A stretch of DNA of 6,279 nucleotides from Bovifimicola sp050309585 (lineage in GTDB: Bacteria > Bacillota > Clostridia > Lachnospirales > Lachnospiraceae), in NCBI GenBank assembly GCA_050309585.1, contig JBNRML010000109.1:1-6279 (forward strand). The letters are read 5' to 3'. Below the pieces are notes generated by a model. That model was not told the DNA's origin, did not search any database, and saw only the letters and a program-made list of their open reading frames with translations. Of this stretch, positions 1 to 6,196 are shown piece after piece. The translations under genes and the position numbers were made by a program. Within the stretch, counting starts at the first letter, position 1; every line of letters starts with the position of its first letter.

Positions 1-1442
1 CCCAAACATACAGTTTTTCTTTATGATGTTAACTGCGAAAAAAACACGTAAAGGAGACTGTATGATGAGTACTATTTTAAATGAGAATCTTATATCTTTC
101 AAGGAGTTAGAGAAAAAAATATTTGCATATGTCTGTGAACTGGCAAGAGAAATTACACGGATTATGTTGGAATCCTATGATAAGGAACTTGCAGAAGGCC
201 GTGATAAAAAGGTTTATAGAGATAAAGGTACCAGAGATACTAGCATAAAAACAGTATATGGCGAGGTATCTTACTCAAGAAGAGTCTATAGGACAGAGAA
301 TGAGGAGGGTCAGGTGGAATATATTTATCTGCTGGATCAGGCTATGCAGATGGATAAGATTGGCATGATTTCAACAAATCTTGCAGAAAAGATAGCATTG
401 ACAATTACAGAATCCCCATATCGTGTTACAGCCGATATTATTAACGAAACCTGTGGTCAATCCATCAGTGAACAAGGGGTATGGAATCTTGTACAGCGTC
501 TGGGTGAAAGAATTGATGAGGAAGAAATGCATGCAGTTCATCAGATGAATGCAGACCAGACAGAGGGCTCTAAAACAATACCTGTACTTTTTGAGGAGAT
601 GGACGGAGTATGGCTCAACATGCAGGATGAACATCATAAGAAAATGAAAAACCATGCTTGCCGGAATGGAAGACAGTAACACCTTTCATGAAAAACGTGA
701 GGCATGTATACGTCAAAAATACGATGTGGATGAGATTGGACAGAGAATATTAAACGGTGATGGAGGAAGTTGGATTAAAGAACCCTATGATTCAGATGCT
801 ATCTTTCAATTAGACCGATATCATATATCAGGAAATTCTGCGAAAGATAAAAAATAAGAAAGCACAGAAAGAAATACGCAGTCTGCTGGAAGAGGAAAAA
901 ATCGAGGAAATGCTGGAGTATATAGAAACATATGCAAACAGTGTGGAAAGTCCGGATGAGAAGAATAAGGAAAGTAAATATGCCAGAGAACTGTTAAAAT
1001 ATCTGGAAAATAATAAGAATGGATTACTGCCTTATGGCAAGCAGGGAGTAAAAATACCAGAGCCATCGGAAGGCCTTATATACAAGCATATGGGAGTGCA
1101 GGAGAGCCAGAACTGTACCGTAATAACAATGCGGATGAAACACAGGAGGATGAGATGGTCAAAAGCAGGTGCAAATAATCTTGCAAAAGCACTTTACAGA
1201 AAAGAAAATAAGGAATTAGTAAATACAATCGAACGCTACACAGACGGACTGATATTTACACTTCAGATGCGGGAAGTAATAGAAATCCTGAGTGCTGCAA
1301 AAACACCGAAAAAGGACGGGAAAGGTAATTCATATGCAGACAGAATCAGAATGCATATGCCGTTACTGGATGCAATTCAAAGCGCATCAACAAAGGCATT
1401 TATGAGAGCGTTTAATGATTAAAAGCTGTGCGGAAGTACAAG
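1..1442 (+). mobile_element. ISLre2-family insertion sequence remnant (ends not resolved)
   Basis: The only support is the broken ISLre2-type transposase it carries. The left end is either in the first 60 bases or outside the window, and no convincing terminal inverted repeat or target-site duplication could be matched by eye, so both limits given here are nominal. With its transposase interrupted twice, the copy cannot move by itself. It might still be moved by an intact relative elsewhere in the genome if its ends survive. Confidence 0.5.
62..1422 (+). pseudogene. ISLre2-family (UPF0236) transposase, disrupted by two frame changes
   Basis: This was a DDE-type transposase of the ISLre2 family. 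The start is ATG 62 (or ATG 65), placed 5 bases after an AAGGAG site at 51-56. The first segment (62 to about 650) carries the N-terminal region and an MDGVWL motif, whose Asp (codon at 602-604) is probably the first catalytic Asp. The frame then jumps: after HHKKMK the correct continuation KTMLAGMEDS lies one frame over, and from memory of the family roughly 25 residues (a stretch like VFTMYEGW) are missing, so this is an internal deletion. The second segment (about 648-828) holds GDGGSWIKEP (756 onward), probably with the second catalytic Asp. A second break follows RYHI: an expected ATATAT reads ATAT, a 2-base loss. The third segment (829-1422) has EILRKIKNKKAQKEI, then MKHRRMRWS and GANNLAKAL, typical of the family C-terminus, and stops normally at TAA 1420-1422. 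Two independent lesions argue for decay rather than programmed frameshifting. Confidence 0.93.
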
Positions 1443-1445
1443 GAA

Positions 1446-1573
1446 AGGCTTAGTCCTCTTGATTACAGAAAAGCTGTCGGGAAGTTCCTGTCAAGAGTGC
1501 TTTGCACCACATGTGGCTTCGCTCTTGACAGGAACTTCCCAACAGCTAAAAAGCAGACAAGAGGACTAAGCCT
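1446..1573. repeat. Large nested palindrome (REP/MITE-like)
   Basis: Two concentric inverted repeats share one centre at 1509.5. The outer arms, 1446-1461 (AGGCTTAGTCCTCTTG) and 1558-1573, are perfectly complementary over 16 bp. The inner arms, 1472-1497 and 1522-1547, are complementary over 26 bp with a single C/A mismatch at 1478/1541. They are separated by symmetric 10-base internal loops, and the tip is a 24-base loop (1498-1521) containing the small palindrome CCACATGTGG. There is no T-run after the outer arm, so it does not look like a simple terminator. GAA occurs directly on both sides (1443-1445 and 1574-1576), which could be a 3-bp duplication but is too short to rely on. It could be a miniature mobile element, a REP-type intergenic repeat, or part of the IS right end. 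Confidence 0.8.
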
Positions 1574-1678
1574 GAAATTGCCATAAAGGATGGCGAATTT
1601 ATAAGAAAATATGTTAATCATAAAGAAAAAAGAAAAAGTGCCAACGATTACTTGACACAAACAGGATTAAGTGGTAAA

Positions 1679-1707
1679 TTGATATTTTGCAAAAATGGTG
1701 ATATACT
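1679..1707 (+). promoter_or_regulatory. Probable sigma-A promoter
   Basis: The -35 box TTGATA (1679-1684), a 17-base spacer and the -10 box TATACT (1702-1707) each match the housekeeping consensus at five of six positions, with optimal spacing. Transcription would start near 1714, about 50 bases before the 24-codon frame and about 130 before the terminator at 1842. Confidence 0.65.
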
Positions 1708-1762
1708 ATACTTGAAAGTAAGGGTAAAACACCCGTAAGTTTTAAGTGAAATGAGGATTAAA

Positions 1763-1837
1763 ATGCAGAATATTATTAAGCGTGACGAATATCTTGGCAG
1801 AATTATTGACAGAAAGGAAAACAATATTAGCGATTAA
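1763..1837 (+). pseudogene. N-terminal remnant of an AAA/DUF4143-type ATPase (24 codons)
   Basis: ATG 1763 has a GAGG site at 1753-1756 and opens a 24-residue frame ending at TAA 1835-1837. Residues 4-18, IIKRDEYLGRIIDRK, resemble the first residues of the widespread ATPases of the AAA/DUF4143 type, which from memory usually read like IKRDxYLxxLIxRKxNG followed directly by the Walker A region (VITGIRRCGKS). Here the frame stops just before where Walker A should begin, and no P-loop appears downstream in any frame before the next gene. This suggests a gene deleted down to its promoter and first codons. The alternative is a genuine short peptide or a chance resemblance, since the match covers only about 15 residues. 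Confidence 0.45.
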
Positions 1838-1841
1838 CACT

Positions 1842-1889
1842 ATAAAGACTGTCAAGTCGTGATTGGGCTTGACGGTCTTTATTTAGTTT
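1842..1889 (+). terminator. Intrinsic terminator hairpin
   Basis: A 15-bp stem pairs 1842-1856 (ATAAAGACTGTCAAG) with 1868-1882, including one G-U pair, around an 11-base loop. It is followed by the T-rich TTAGTTT (1883-1889). It ends the short transcript from the 1679 promoter and insulates the EIIC-EAL gene from it. The stem base is A/T rich, so it could work on both strands. Confidence 0.75.
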
Positions 1890-1913
1890 ACCGCTGTAGA
1901 AATGATATTTTTA

Positions 1914-1942
1914 TTGCAGACAATAAGAAAATGAAGTACTAT
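1914..1942 (+). promoter_or_regulatory. Possible promoter for the EIIC-EAL gene
   Basis: TTGCAG (1914-1919), 17 bases, then TACTAT (1937-1942) is the best -35/-10 pair between the preceding terminator and the start codon. The -10 match is only moderate (four of six). Transcription would begin near 1949, leaving a leader of about 23 bases with the AGGAG site at 1961-1965. Some promoter is needed here because a terminator lies just upstream. Confidence 0.4.
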
Positions 1943-1971
1943 AAAGTAAAGCCCAACGAAAGGAGAAAAAA

Positions 1972-4047
1972 ATGAATAACAAATTTACAGACAAGATGAT
2001 GAAAATAACATCATTTATAGAAAGTAAGCCTGTTTTTATTGCACTTAAGCATGGATTGGTGATGGCGGTGCCATTTATAATTACGGGATGTATGTGTCTG
2101 GTTTTGACATCTTTTCCTCCAAAGTTTTATCAGGATTTTATAAAGAATATTCTGGGCGGAGAAATATATTTGGCACTTAATATTGTGTACACATTTACTA
2201 TGGGTATGCTGGCTATGATTATGCTTTTGTCGGTGAGTTATTCTTATGGTAGAGAATGTGACAAGGCAAATTCAAAGTATTACCCTTTTGTGGCCAGTAT
2301 GGCATACTACATATTTGCGTGTGATGAGAATGGAAACATTTCAATTGAAATATTTGGATATAACTGGATGTTTACTGCTATAGTGATTGCATTGTTTTCA
2401 GGTTATCTGCTAAAGATTTTCTTAAAGTTATTCTCGGGAAAGAGAAGGCTTTATTCTGTCGGTGCAGACAGACATTTCAATGAGGCCATGAAAATGCTTA
2501 ATCCTGTATTACTGGAAGCAATTATTTTTGTGATTATTAGACTGATTTTGATATCAATGGTGGGCGGAACCGAACTTCAAAATATTGGTTCAACCTTTTA
2601 TATGTCACTTTTCTCAGCCATCAATAATAAATTTATCAGAGGATTGGTATTTTTATTATTTACGCATGTGTTCTGGATATTTGGTATTCATGGCAATAAT
2701 ATTCTTAATGAAGTGGCTACCACACTGATGAGCGAGGGAGCATTTTCAAAATCTTTCATTGATTCCTTCGTACTCATGGGTGGATGCGGTACATGTATAT
2801 GTCTGATGATAGCCATTTTTTTAGTTGCCAGACAAAGAAACAACAGAATGTTAGTAAGGGCCGGATTTATTCCTGCACTTTTCAATATAAGCGAAATATT
2901 TGTGTTTGGTTTTCCAATCATATTGAATCCCATGATGGTTATTCCATTTATAGGAACGCCGATTTTGTGCTATCTCATTGCATCAGCTGCAGTATGGATG
3001 AAACTTATTCCGGCAACAGTTGAAAACATACACTGGACATCACCGATTATTTATAGTGGAATTAAGGTTACCGGAACCGCGATGGGTGGAATAGTTCAGT
3101 TTGTAAGTATAGTAGCGGGCGTTTGTCTGTATATTCCTTTTATAAAAATGGCTGAGAAATCACATGAGAATTACATTAAGGATAATATTGTTAAGTTGTG
3201 TCAGGTAATAGAAAATGATGACGATATGAAGTTTGACAACATAGAAGGTAAATACCGAAGTGTTGATACTACAATCCGTATGTTGACGGATGATTTACAT
3301 ATTGCAATGGAAGAAAAAAGCCTTGAGATGTATTATCAGCCACAGATTGATTATGAGGGAAAACTTACTGGATGTGAGGCACTGCTACGTTGGCATCACC
3401 CTTTGGGAGGCTTCATTTATCCTCCACTTATAATTGCACTGGCAAATCATGACGGATGTCTGAATGAGCTTGAGATGTATGTGGTTAACAGAGTATGCGA
3501 AGATGCGGAATACATTACAGAAAGTATAGGACAGGACATCAGAGTTTCATTAAATGTCACACCAAAACAGTTAGAGTCAGATTGTTTTTGTGAGGCTGCA
3601 ATTTGCAGAATATCCCGTATTAATAAGAAAATTCACATTGATTTTGAGATAACAGAGCAGATTGCCTTACAGAATACACCAGTTATGAATAATAACATTG
3701 ATGAACTTAAGAAAGAAGGAATTCTATTTGCCATGGACGATTTTGGAATGGGGCATTCATCCCTTGTATATCTTCAGAATAATCAGTTTTCCATTGTTAA
3801 ATTAGATGGAAGCCTGGTTAAAGAGGTGGTGGAAAATGAGAATTCACAGAATATTATTAAGACGATAGTAGATTTGTCTGCCAGAATGAATTTTGAGGTT
3901 ATTGCAGAGTATGTGGAGAATGATGAGATTAGAGAGAAACTTCACTCTATAGGATGTAATTGTTATCAGGGATATTTGTATAGCAAGCCCGTACCTAGAG
4001 ATGAATTTGTAGAATATGTCAGAAATATGGGAAAAACAGGGAAGTGA
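1972..4047 (+). CDS. PTS EIIC (lactose/cellobiose-type)-EAL fusion, probable membrane c-di-GMP phosphodiesterase
   Basis: The start at ATG 1972 follows AGGAG (1961-1965) by 6 bases. Residues 1-395 form an EIIC sugar-permease domain with about ten hydrophobic segments (for example 21-46, 66-90, 130-151, 179-197, 264-285, 320-342, 370-392). It keeps the GIHG motif (His240) and PALFNISE...FPIILNP (Glu308), the region that contacts sugar in ChbC-type permeases, although the usual NEP reads SEI. A linker (about 396-440) leads to an EAL domain (about 445-685) with a complete catalytic set: Glu469 in CEALLRW, Asn528 in NVTP, Glu559 in FEIT, Asp589-Asp590 in DDFG, Lys610 in VKLDGSL, Glu646 in VIAEYVE and Gln666 in QGYLYSKP. 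It should therefore hydrolyse c-di-GMP to pGpG in the cytoplasm. The one visible departure is Tyr for Gly in the AEGVE motif. No EIIA, EIIB or GGDEF domain is present, so transport by phosphorylation would need partners in trans; a sensing role for the EIIC part is the likelier reading. EIIC-EAL fusions are known in Clostridia, but the ligand is unknown. Confidence 0.93.
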   Translation: MNNKFTDKMMKITSFIESKPVFIALKHGLVMAVPFIITGCMCLVLTSFPPKFYQDFIKNILGGEIYLALNIVYTFTMGMLAMIMLLSVSYSYGRECDKANSKYYPFVASMAYYIFACDENGNISIEIFGYNWMFTAIVIALFSGYLLKIFLKLFSGKRRLYSVGADRHFNEAMKMLNPVLLEAIIFVIIRLILISMVGGTELQNIGSTFYMSLFSAINNKFIRGLVFLLFTHVFWIFGIHGNNILNEVATTLMSEGAFSKSFIDSFVLMGGCGTCICLMIAIFLVARQRNNRMLVRAGFIPALFNISEIFVFGFPIILNPMMVIPFIGTPILCYLIASAAVWMKLIPATVENIHWTSPIIYSGIKVTGTAMGGIVQFVSIVAGVCLYIPFIKMAEKSHENYIKDNIVKLCQVIENDDDMKFDNIEGKYRSVDTTIRMLTDDLHIAMEEKSLEMYYQPQIDYEGKLTGCEALLRWHHPLGGFIYPPLIIALANHDGCLNELEMYVVNRVCEDAEYITESIGQDIRVSLNVTPKQLESDCFCEAAICRISRINKKIHIDFEITEQIALQNTPVMNNNIDELKKEGILFAMDDFGMGHSSLVYLQNNQFSIVKLDGSLVKEVVENENSQNIIKTIVDLSARMNFEVIAEYVENDEIREKLHSIGCNCYQGYLYSKPVPRDEFVEYVRNMGKTGK

Positions 4048-4092
4048 CATTGGCAGGATCTGGTGATTGAAAATATTGTAAAGCTATATTGC

Positions 4093-4136
4093 AATGCGAC
4101 AATGATAAAAAGTCATTGTCGCATTTTGTCGTTTTT
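4093..4136 (+). terminator. Intrinsic terminator of the EIIC-EAL gene
   Basis: A perfect 13-bp stem (AATGCGACAATGA, 4093-4105, with 4113-4125) closes a 7-base loop TAAAAAG and is followed by a T-rich tail, TTGTCGTTTTT (4126-4136). It lies 45 bases after the stop codon. It implies that the downstream lipoprotein gene is transcribed mostly from its own promoter. Confidence 0.85.
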
Positions 4137-4147
4137 AAACGACAAAA
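4124..4147. terminator. Second hairpin adjoining the first terminator
   Basis: TTTTGTCGTTT (4124-4134) and AAACGACAAAA (4137-4147) are perfectly complementary over 11 bp, around a nominal 2-base loop that would open to a larger one. The arm reuses the T-tail of the first hairpin and shares its TTGTCG/CGACAA core, so the two hairpins can in part exchange arms. It may be a back-up terminator, possibly bidirectional. Confidence 0.5.
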
Positions 4148-4172
4148 ATGGCAATATTTAGGGGTGAGAACG

Positions 4173-4201
4173 TTGATTTAGCCATATGTGAGTGATAGAA
4201 T
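4173..4201 (+). promoter_or_regulatory. Probable promoter for the solute-binding lipoprotein gene
   Basis: The -35 box TTGATT (4173-4178), a 17-base spacer and the -10 box TAGAAT (4196-4201) match consensus at four and five of six positions with ideal spacing. Transcription from about 4208 would give a leader of roughly 100 bases that includes the inverted repeat at 4215-4252. Confidence 0.5.
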
Positions 4202-4214
4202 TATTTAAACTTAA

Positions 4215-4252
4215 TGTATCTGTACAATAACAAATATAATTTTACAGGTACA
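4215..4252 (+). promoter_or_regulatory. Inverted repeat spanning a perfect TATAAT box
   Basis: TGTATCTGTA (4215-4224) and TACAGGTACA (4243-4252) are inverted repeats of 10 bases with one mismatch (a G-U pair as RNA). The 18-base centre contains TATAAT at 4235-4240. As DNA this could be an operator for a dimeric repressor straddling a second -10 box, although the matching -35 is poor (TTAATG at 4211-4216). As RNA it would be a leader hairpin downstream of the 4173 promoter. Which of the two applies cannot be told from sequence. Confidence 0.35.
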
Positions 4253-4307
4253 AATTAATAAAGTTTTTTCACAGGATGATTTGGAGTATTTAAGAGGAGG
4301 AAGATTA

Positions 4308-6158
4308 ATGGCGAGAAAAGAGATAAGAAGGTTAATTTTTGTTATTTTAACTATGGTGATGATGACATCATCGTTATTGGGATGCGGAGAAAGGAAAGAA
4401 AATGAGGAGGATAACACTATTACAGTCTATTTGTGGAGCAATGTTTTATATGAAAGATATGCACCATATATTCAGTCGGAGCTTCCGGATGTGAACATTC
4501 AATTCGTTGTTGGCCAAAATGATTTGGATTTTTATAAATTTATGAATGAAAATGGAGAATTGCCGGATATCATTACGTCCCGAAGATTTTCAAGACATGA
4601 TGCGGTGGAGTTGAAAAATCAGCTGATGGATTTATCTTATACAGAGGAAGCAGGTGCTGTATATGAGTCATATCTCAGGGATTTTACAAATGACGATGGC
4701 ACAATAAACTGGCTTCCGGTTTGTGGCACAGGGGATGGTATTGTGGCAAATAAGAGACTGTTTGAGGAAAATAATATTCCTCTTCCCACAGACTATGACA
4801 GCTTTGTCGCTGCATGTCAGGAATTTGAAAAACTGGGCATACGTGGATTTATTGCTGACTTTGTTTATGATTATACCTGTATGGAAATTTTGCAGGGAGT
4901 ATCAATTTCAGAGATAAGTTCAATGGAGGGGAGTTTATGGCGAAGTCGTTATGAGGACCCTGAAGATGAGGAAAATGGTCTGGATGACGTAGTATGGCCT
5001 GTTATTTTTGAAAATATGGAGCAGTTTATTAAGGATGTAAAAATACGTCCTGAAGACTTAAATATGGATTATAGATCTATAAAAGAAATGTTTGAGGCAG
5101 GAAAGCTGGCTATGTGCAGAGAAGAAAGTGGAAGTGTAGTCAGACTAAATAATGAAGGAATAGAGGCTGTTTTACTTCCTTATTTCGGAAAAAATGGTGA
5201 GCAATGGATACTTACATATCCGGAATTTCAGATAGCACTGAATAAGAGTCTGGAAAAGGATTCAAACCGAAAAGAAAAAGCAATGCAGGTTCTCGGTATA
5301 ATGATGTCAGAGGGGGGACAGAAGGTTTTGTCAAACAATGAGGATGTTATTATCTACAGTAAGAATGTGAAGCTTGAACTGTCTCCATACCTCGATAATT
5401 TAAAAACACTTATTTGTCAGAATCATATATATATTCGTATTGCATCAAATGATTTCTTTTCTGTTTCAAAGGATGTTGTGACAAAGATGATTAAGGGTGA
5501 ATTTGATGCAAAGCAGGCTTATGAATCCTTTGACAATCAGTTAAGGCAGTCAGAGGAAAACAAGAGTGAGATACTGTTATCTCTTAATCAGGGGTATTCT
5601 AATATGTTTTATAAAAAGGGGGGAAATGAGTCGTATTCCGCCATGGCAAATACTATTAGAAGCTTATATGGTGGCGATATACTCATTGCACCGGGGTTTA
5701 GTTTCACGGGAACTGTTTTTGCTACAAATTATACGGAAAATCAAGTGAGCAGTATGATAATGCCAAATAGTCTTTTTGCGTATAGCGGCGAAATGACAGG
5801 AAAGGAACTAAAGGAGTGTATTCTTAAATATGTTGAAGGAATTGAAGGAGGGTTTAAGCCGTTTAACAGAGGTTCTCTTCCAATTGTCAGTGGGGTCGCC
5901 ATAGAGGTTCAGGAGAGTAATGAAGGTTACACATTGATTGACGTTAAGAGAAATGGTAAGAAAATAAAGAATGAGGATACTTTCAAGGTAGTATGTCTGA
6001 ATACAATGGATTATATGGCTCCTTTTATTGAGAAGGAAAGTACTGTTTTTGTACATGATAAAAATTTGGTCAAGTTTGATTTAATAAAATATATTAAAGA
6101 AGGAGGGAGATTTGCTGAACCGGAGAAATATATTACATTAAAGGAAGTTGATAACTAG
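4308..6158 (+). CDS. Extracellular solute-binding lipoprotein fused to a 5'-nucleotidase C-terminal-like domain
   Basis: ATG 4308 is preferred over in-frame ATG 4281 because GAGGAGG (4294-4300) sits 7 bases before it and the signal peptide then begins cleanly. Residues 1-26 are a lipoprotein signal (MARKEIRR, a hydrophobic core, lipobox LLGC with Cys26), so the protein should be tethered outside the membrane. Residues about 35-415 resemble family 1 ABC solute-binding proteins: ITVYLWSN at the start, WLPVCGTGDGIVANKRLFEEN (135-155), LPTDYDSFVAAC, and FEAGKLAM (262-269). Residues about 420-605 resemble the C-terminal domain of 5'-nucleotidases: GGDILIAPG (455-463), MPNSLFAYSGEMTGKEL (485-501), LPIVSGVAIEV (524-534) and TFKVVCLNTMDYM (558-570). 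The metallophosphatase domain that normally precedes it is absent, and the usual GGIR arginine loop reads GFSFTG, so nucleotidase activity is not expected. No transporter genes adjoin it, and the neighbour is a c-di-GMP phosphodiesterase, which suggests a sensing role. The substrate is unknown; the C-terminal assignment is by motif recall and less certain than the N-terminal one. Confidence 0.85.
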   Translation: MARKEIRRLIFVILTMVMMTSSLLGCGERKENEEDNTITVYLWSNVLYERYAPYIQSELPDVNIQFVVGQNDLDFYKFMNENGELPDIITSRRFSRHDAVELKNQLMDLSYTEEAGAVYESYLRDFTNDDGTINWLPVCGTGDGIVANKRLFEENNIPLPTDYDSFVAACQEFEKLGIRGFIADFVYDYTCMEILQGVSISEISSMEGSLWRSRYEDPEDEENGLDDVVWPVIFENMEQFIKDVKIRPEDLNMDYRSIKEMFEAGKLAMCREESGSVVRLNNEGIEAVLLPYFGKNGEQWILTYPEFQIALNKSLEKDSNRKEKAMQVLGIMMSEGGQKVLSNNEDVIIYSKNVKLELSPYLDNLKTLICQNHIYIRIASNDFFSVSKDVVTKMIKGEFDAKQAYESFDNQLRQSEENKSEILLSLNQGYSNMFYKKGGNESYSAMANTIRSLYGGDILIAPGFSFTGTVFATNYTENQVSSMIMPNSLFAYSGEMTGKELKECILKYVEGIEGGFKPFNRGSLPIVSGVAIEVQESNEGYTLIDVKRNGKKIKNEDTFKVVCLNTMDYMAPFIEKESTVFVHDKNLVKFDLIKYIKEGGRFAEPEKYITLKEVDN

Positions 6159-6196
6159 TATAACTCACCCTTAATAGCAGTATGTTTCACGCAGGA

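Larger units (their letters stand above)
1423..1971. other. 549-base gene-poor spacer between IS remnant and EIIC-EAL gene
   Basis: No full-length gene is seen here. From left to right it holds the large palindrome (1446-1573), an AT-rich stretch (1574-1678) with a start-less open frame ending at TAA 1736-1738, a promoter (1679-1707), a 24-codon frame (1763-1837), a terminator hairpin (1842-1889) and the leader of the next gene. The patchwork of partial pieces suggests a junction that has gathered insertions and deletions. Confidence 0.7.

Noticed and set aside
14..27. TTTTTCTTTATGAT at 14-27 is the exact reverse complement of 1617-1630, possible IS terminal inverted repeats.
   Set aside because: The match is low-complexity A/T sequence, there is no flanking target duplication, and the right copy lies about 200 bases past the transposase stop, beyond the large palindrome. 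A chance match is likely enough that the ends were not called.
62..857. Programmed ribosomal frameshifting to make the transposase.
   Set aside because: The first frame change coincides with missing protein sequence and no slippery heptamer with a following structure was seen; a second, separate lesion is present downstream.
1463..1660. Minus-strand frame of 65 codons across the palindrome.
   Set aside because: It reads mostly through repeat arms and A/T-rich sequence, with no recognisable domain and no convincing start signal.
1550..1738. Open frame of about 62 codons rich in Lys and Glu between the palindrome and the promoter.
   Set aside because: It has no ATG or GTG start with a ribosome binding site, overlaps the promoter, begins inside the palindrome and resembles no family I recognise.
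1838..1975. Open frame after the 24-codon remnant that overlaps the EIIC-EAL start as ATGA, suggesting translational coupling.
   Set aside because: It contains the terminator hairpin, its only ATG (1931) gives 14 residues, and it has no ribosome binding site of its own.
4048..4307. Possible c-di-GMP riboswitch in the intergenic region between the two signalling genes.
   Set aside because: None of the conserved class I or class II core sequences could be found; the structure seen is explained by terminators and a short inverted repeat.
4281..4307. Upstream ATG at 4281 as the start of the lipoprotein.
   Set aside because: It lacks a ribosome binding site, and its added residues fall on the GAGGAGG site used by ATG 4308.
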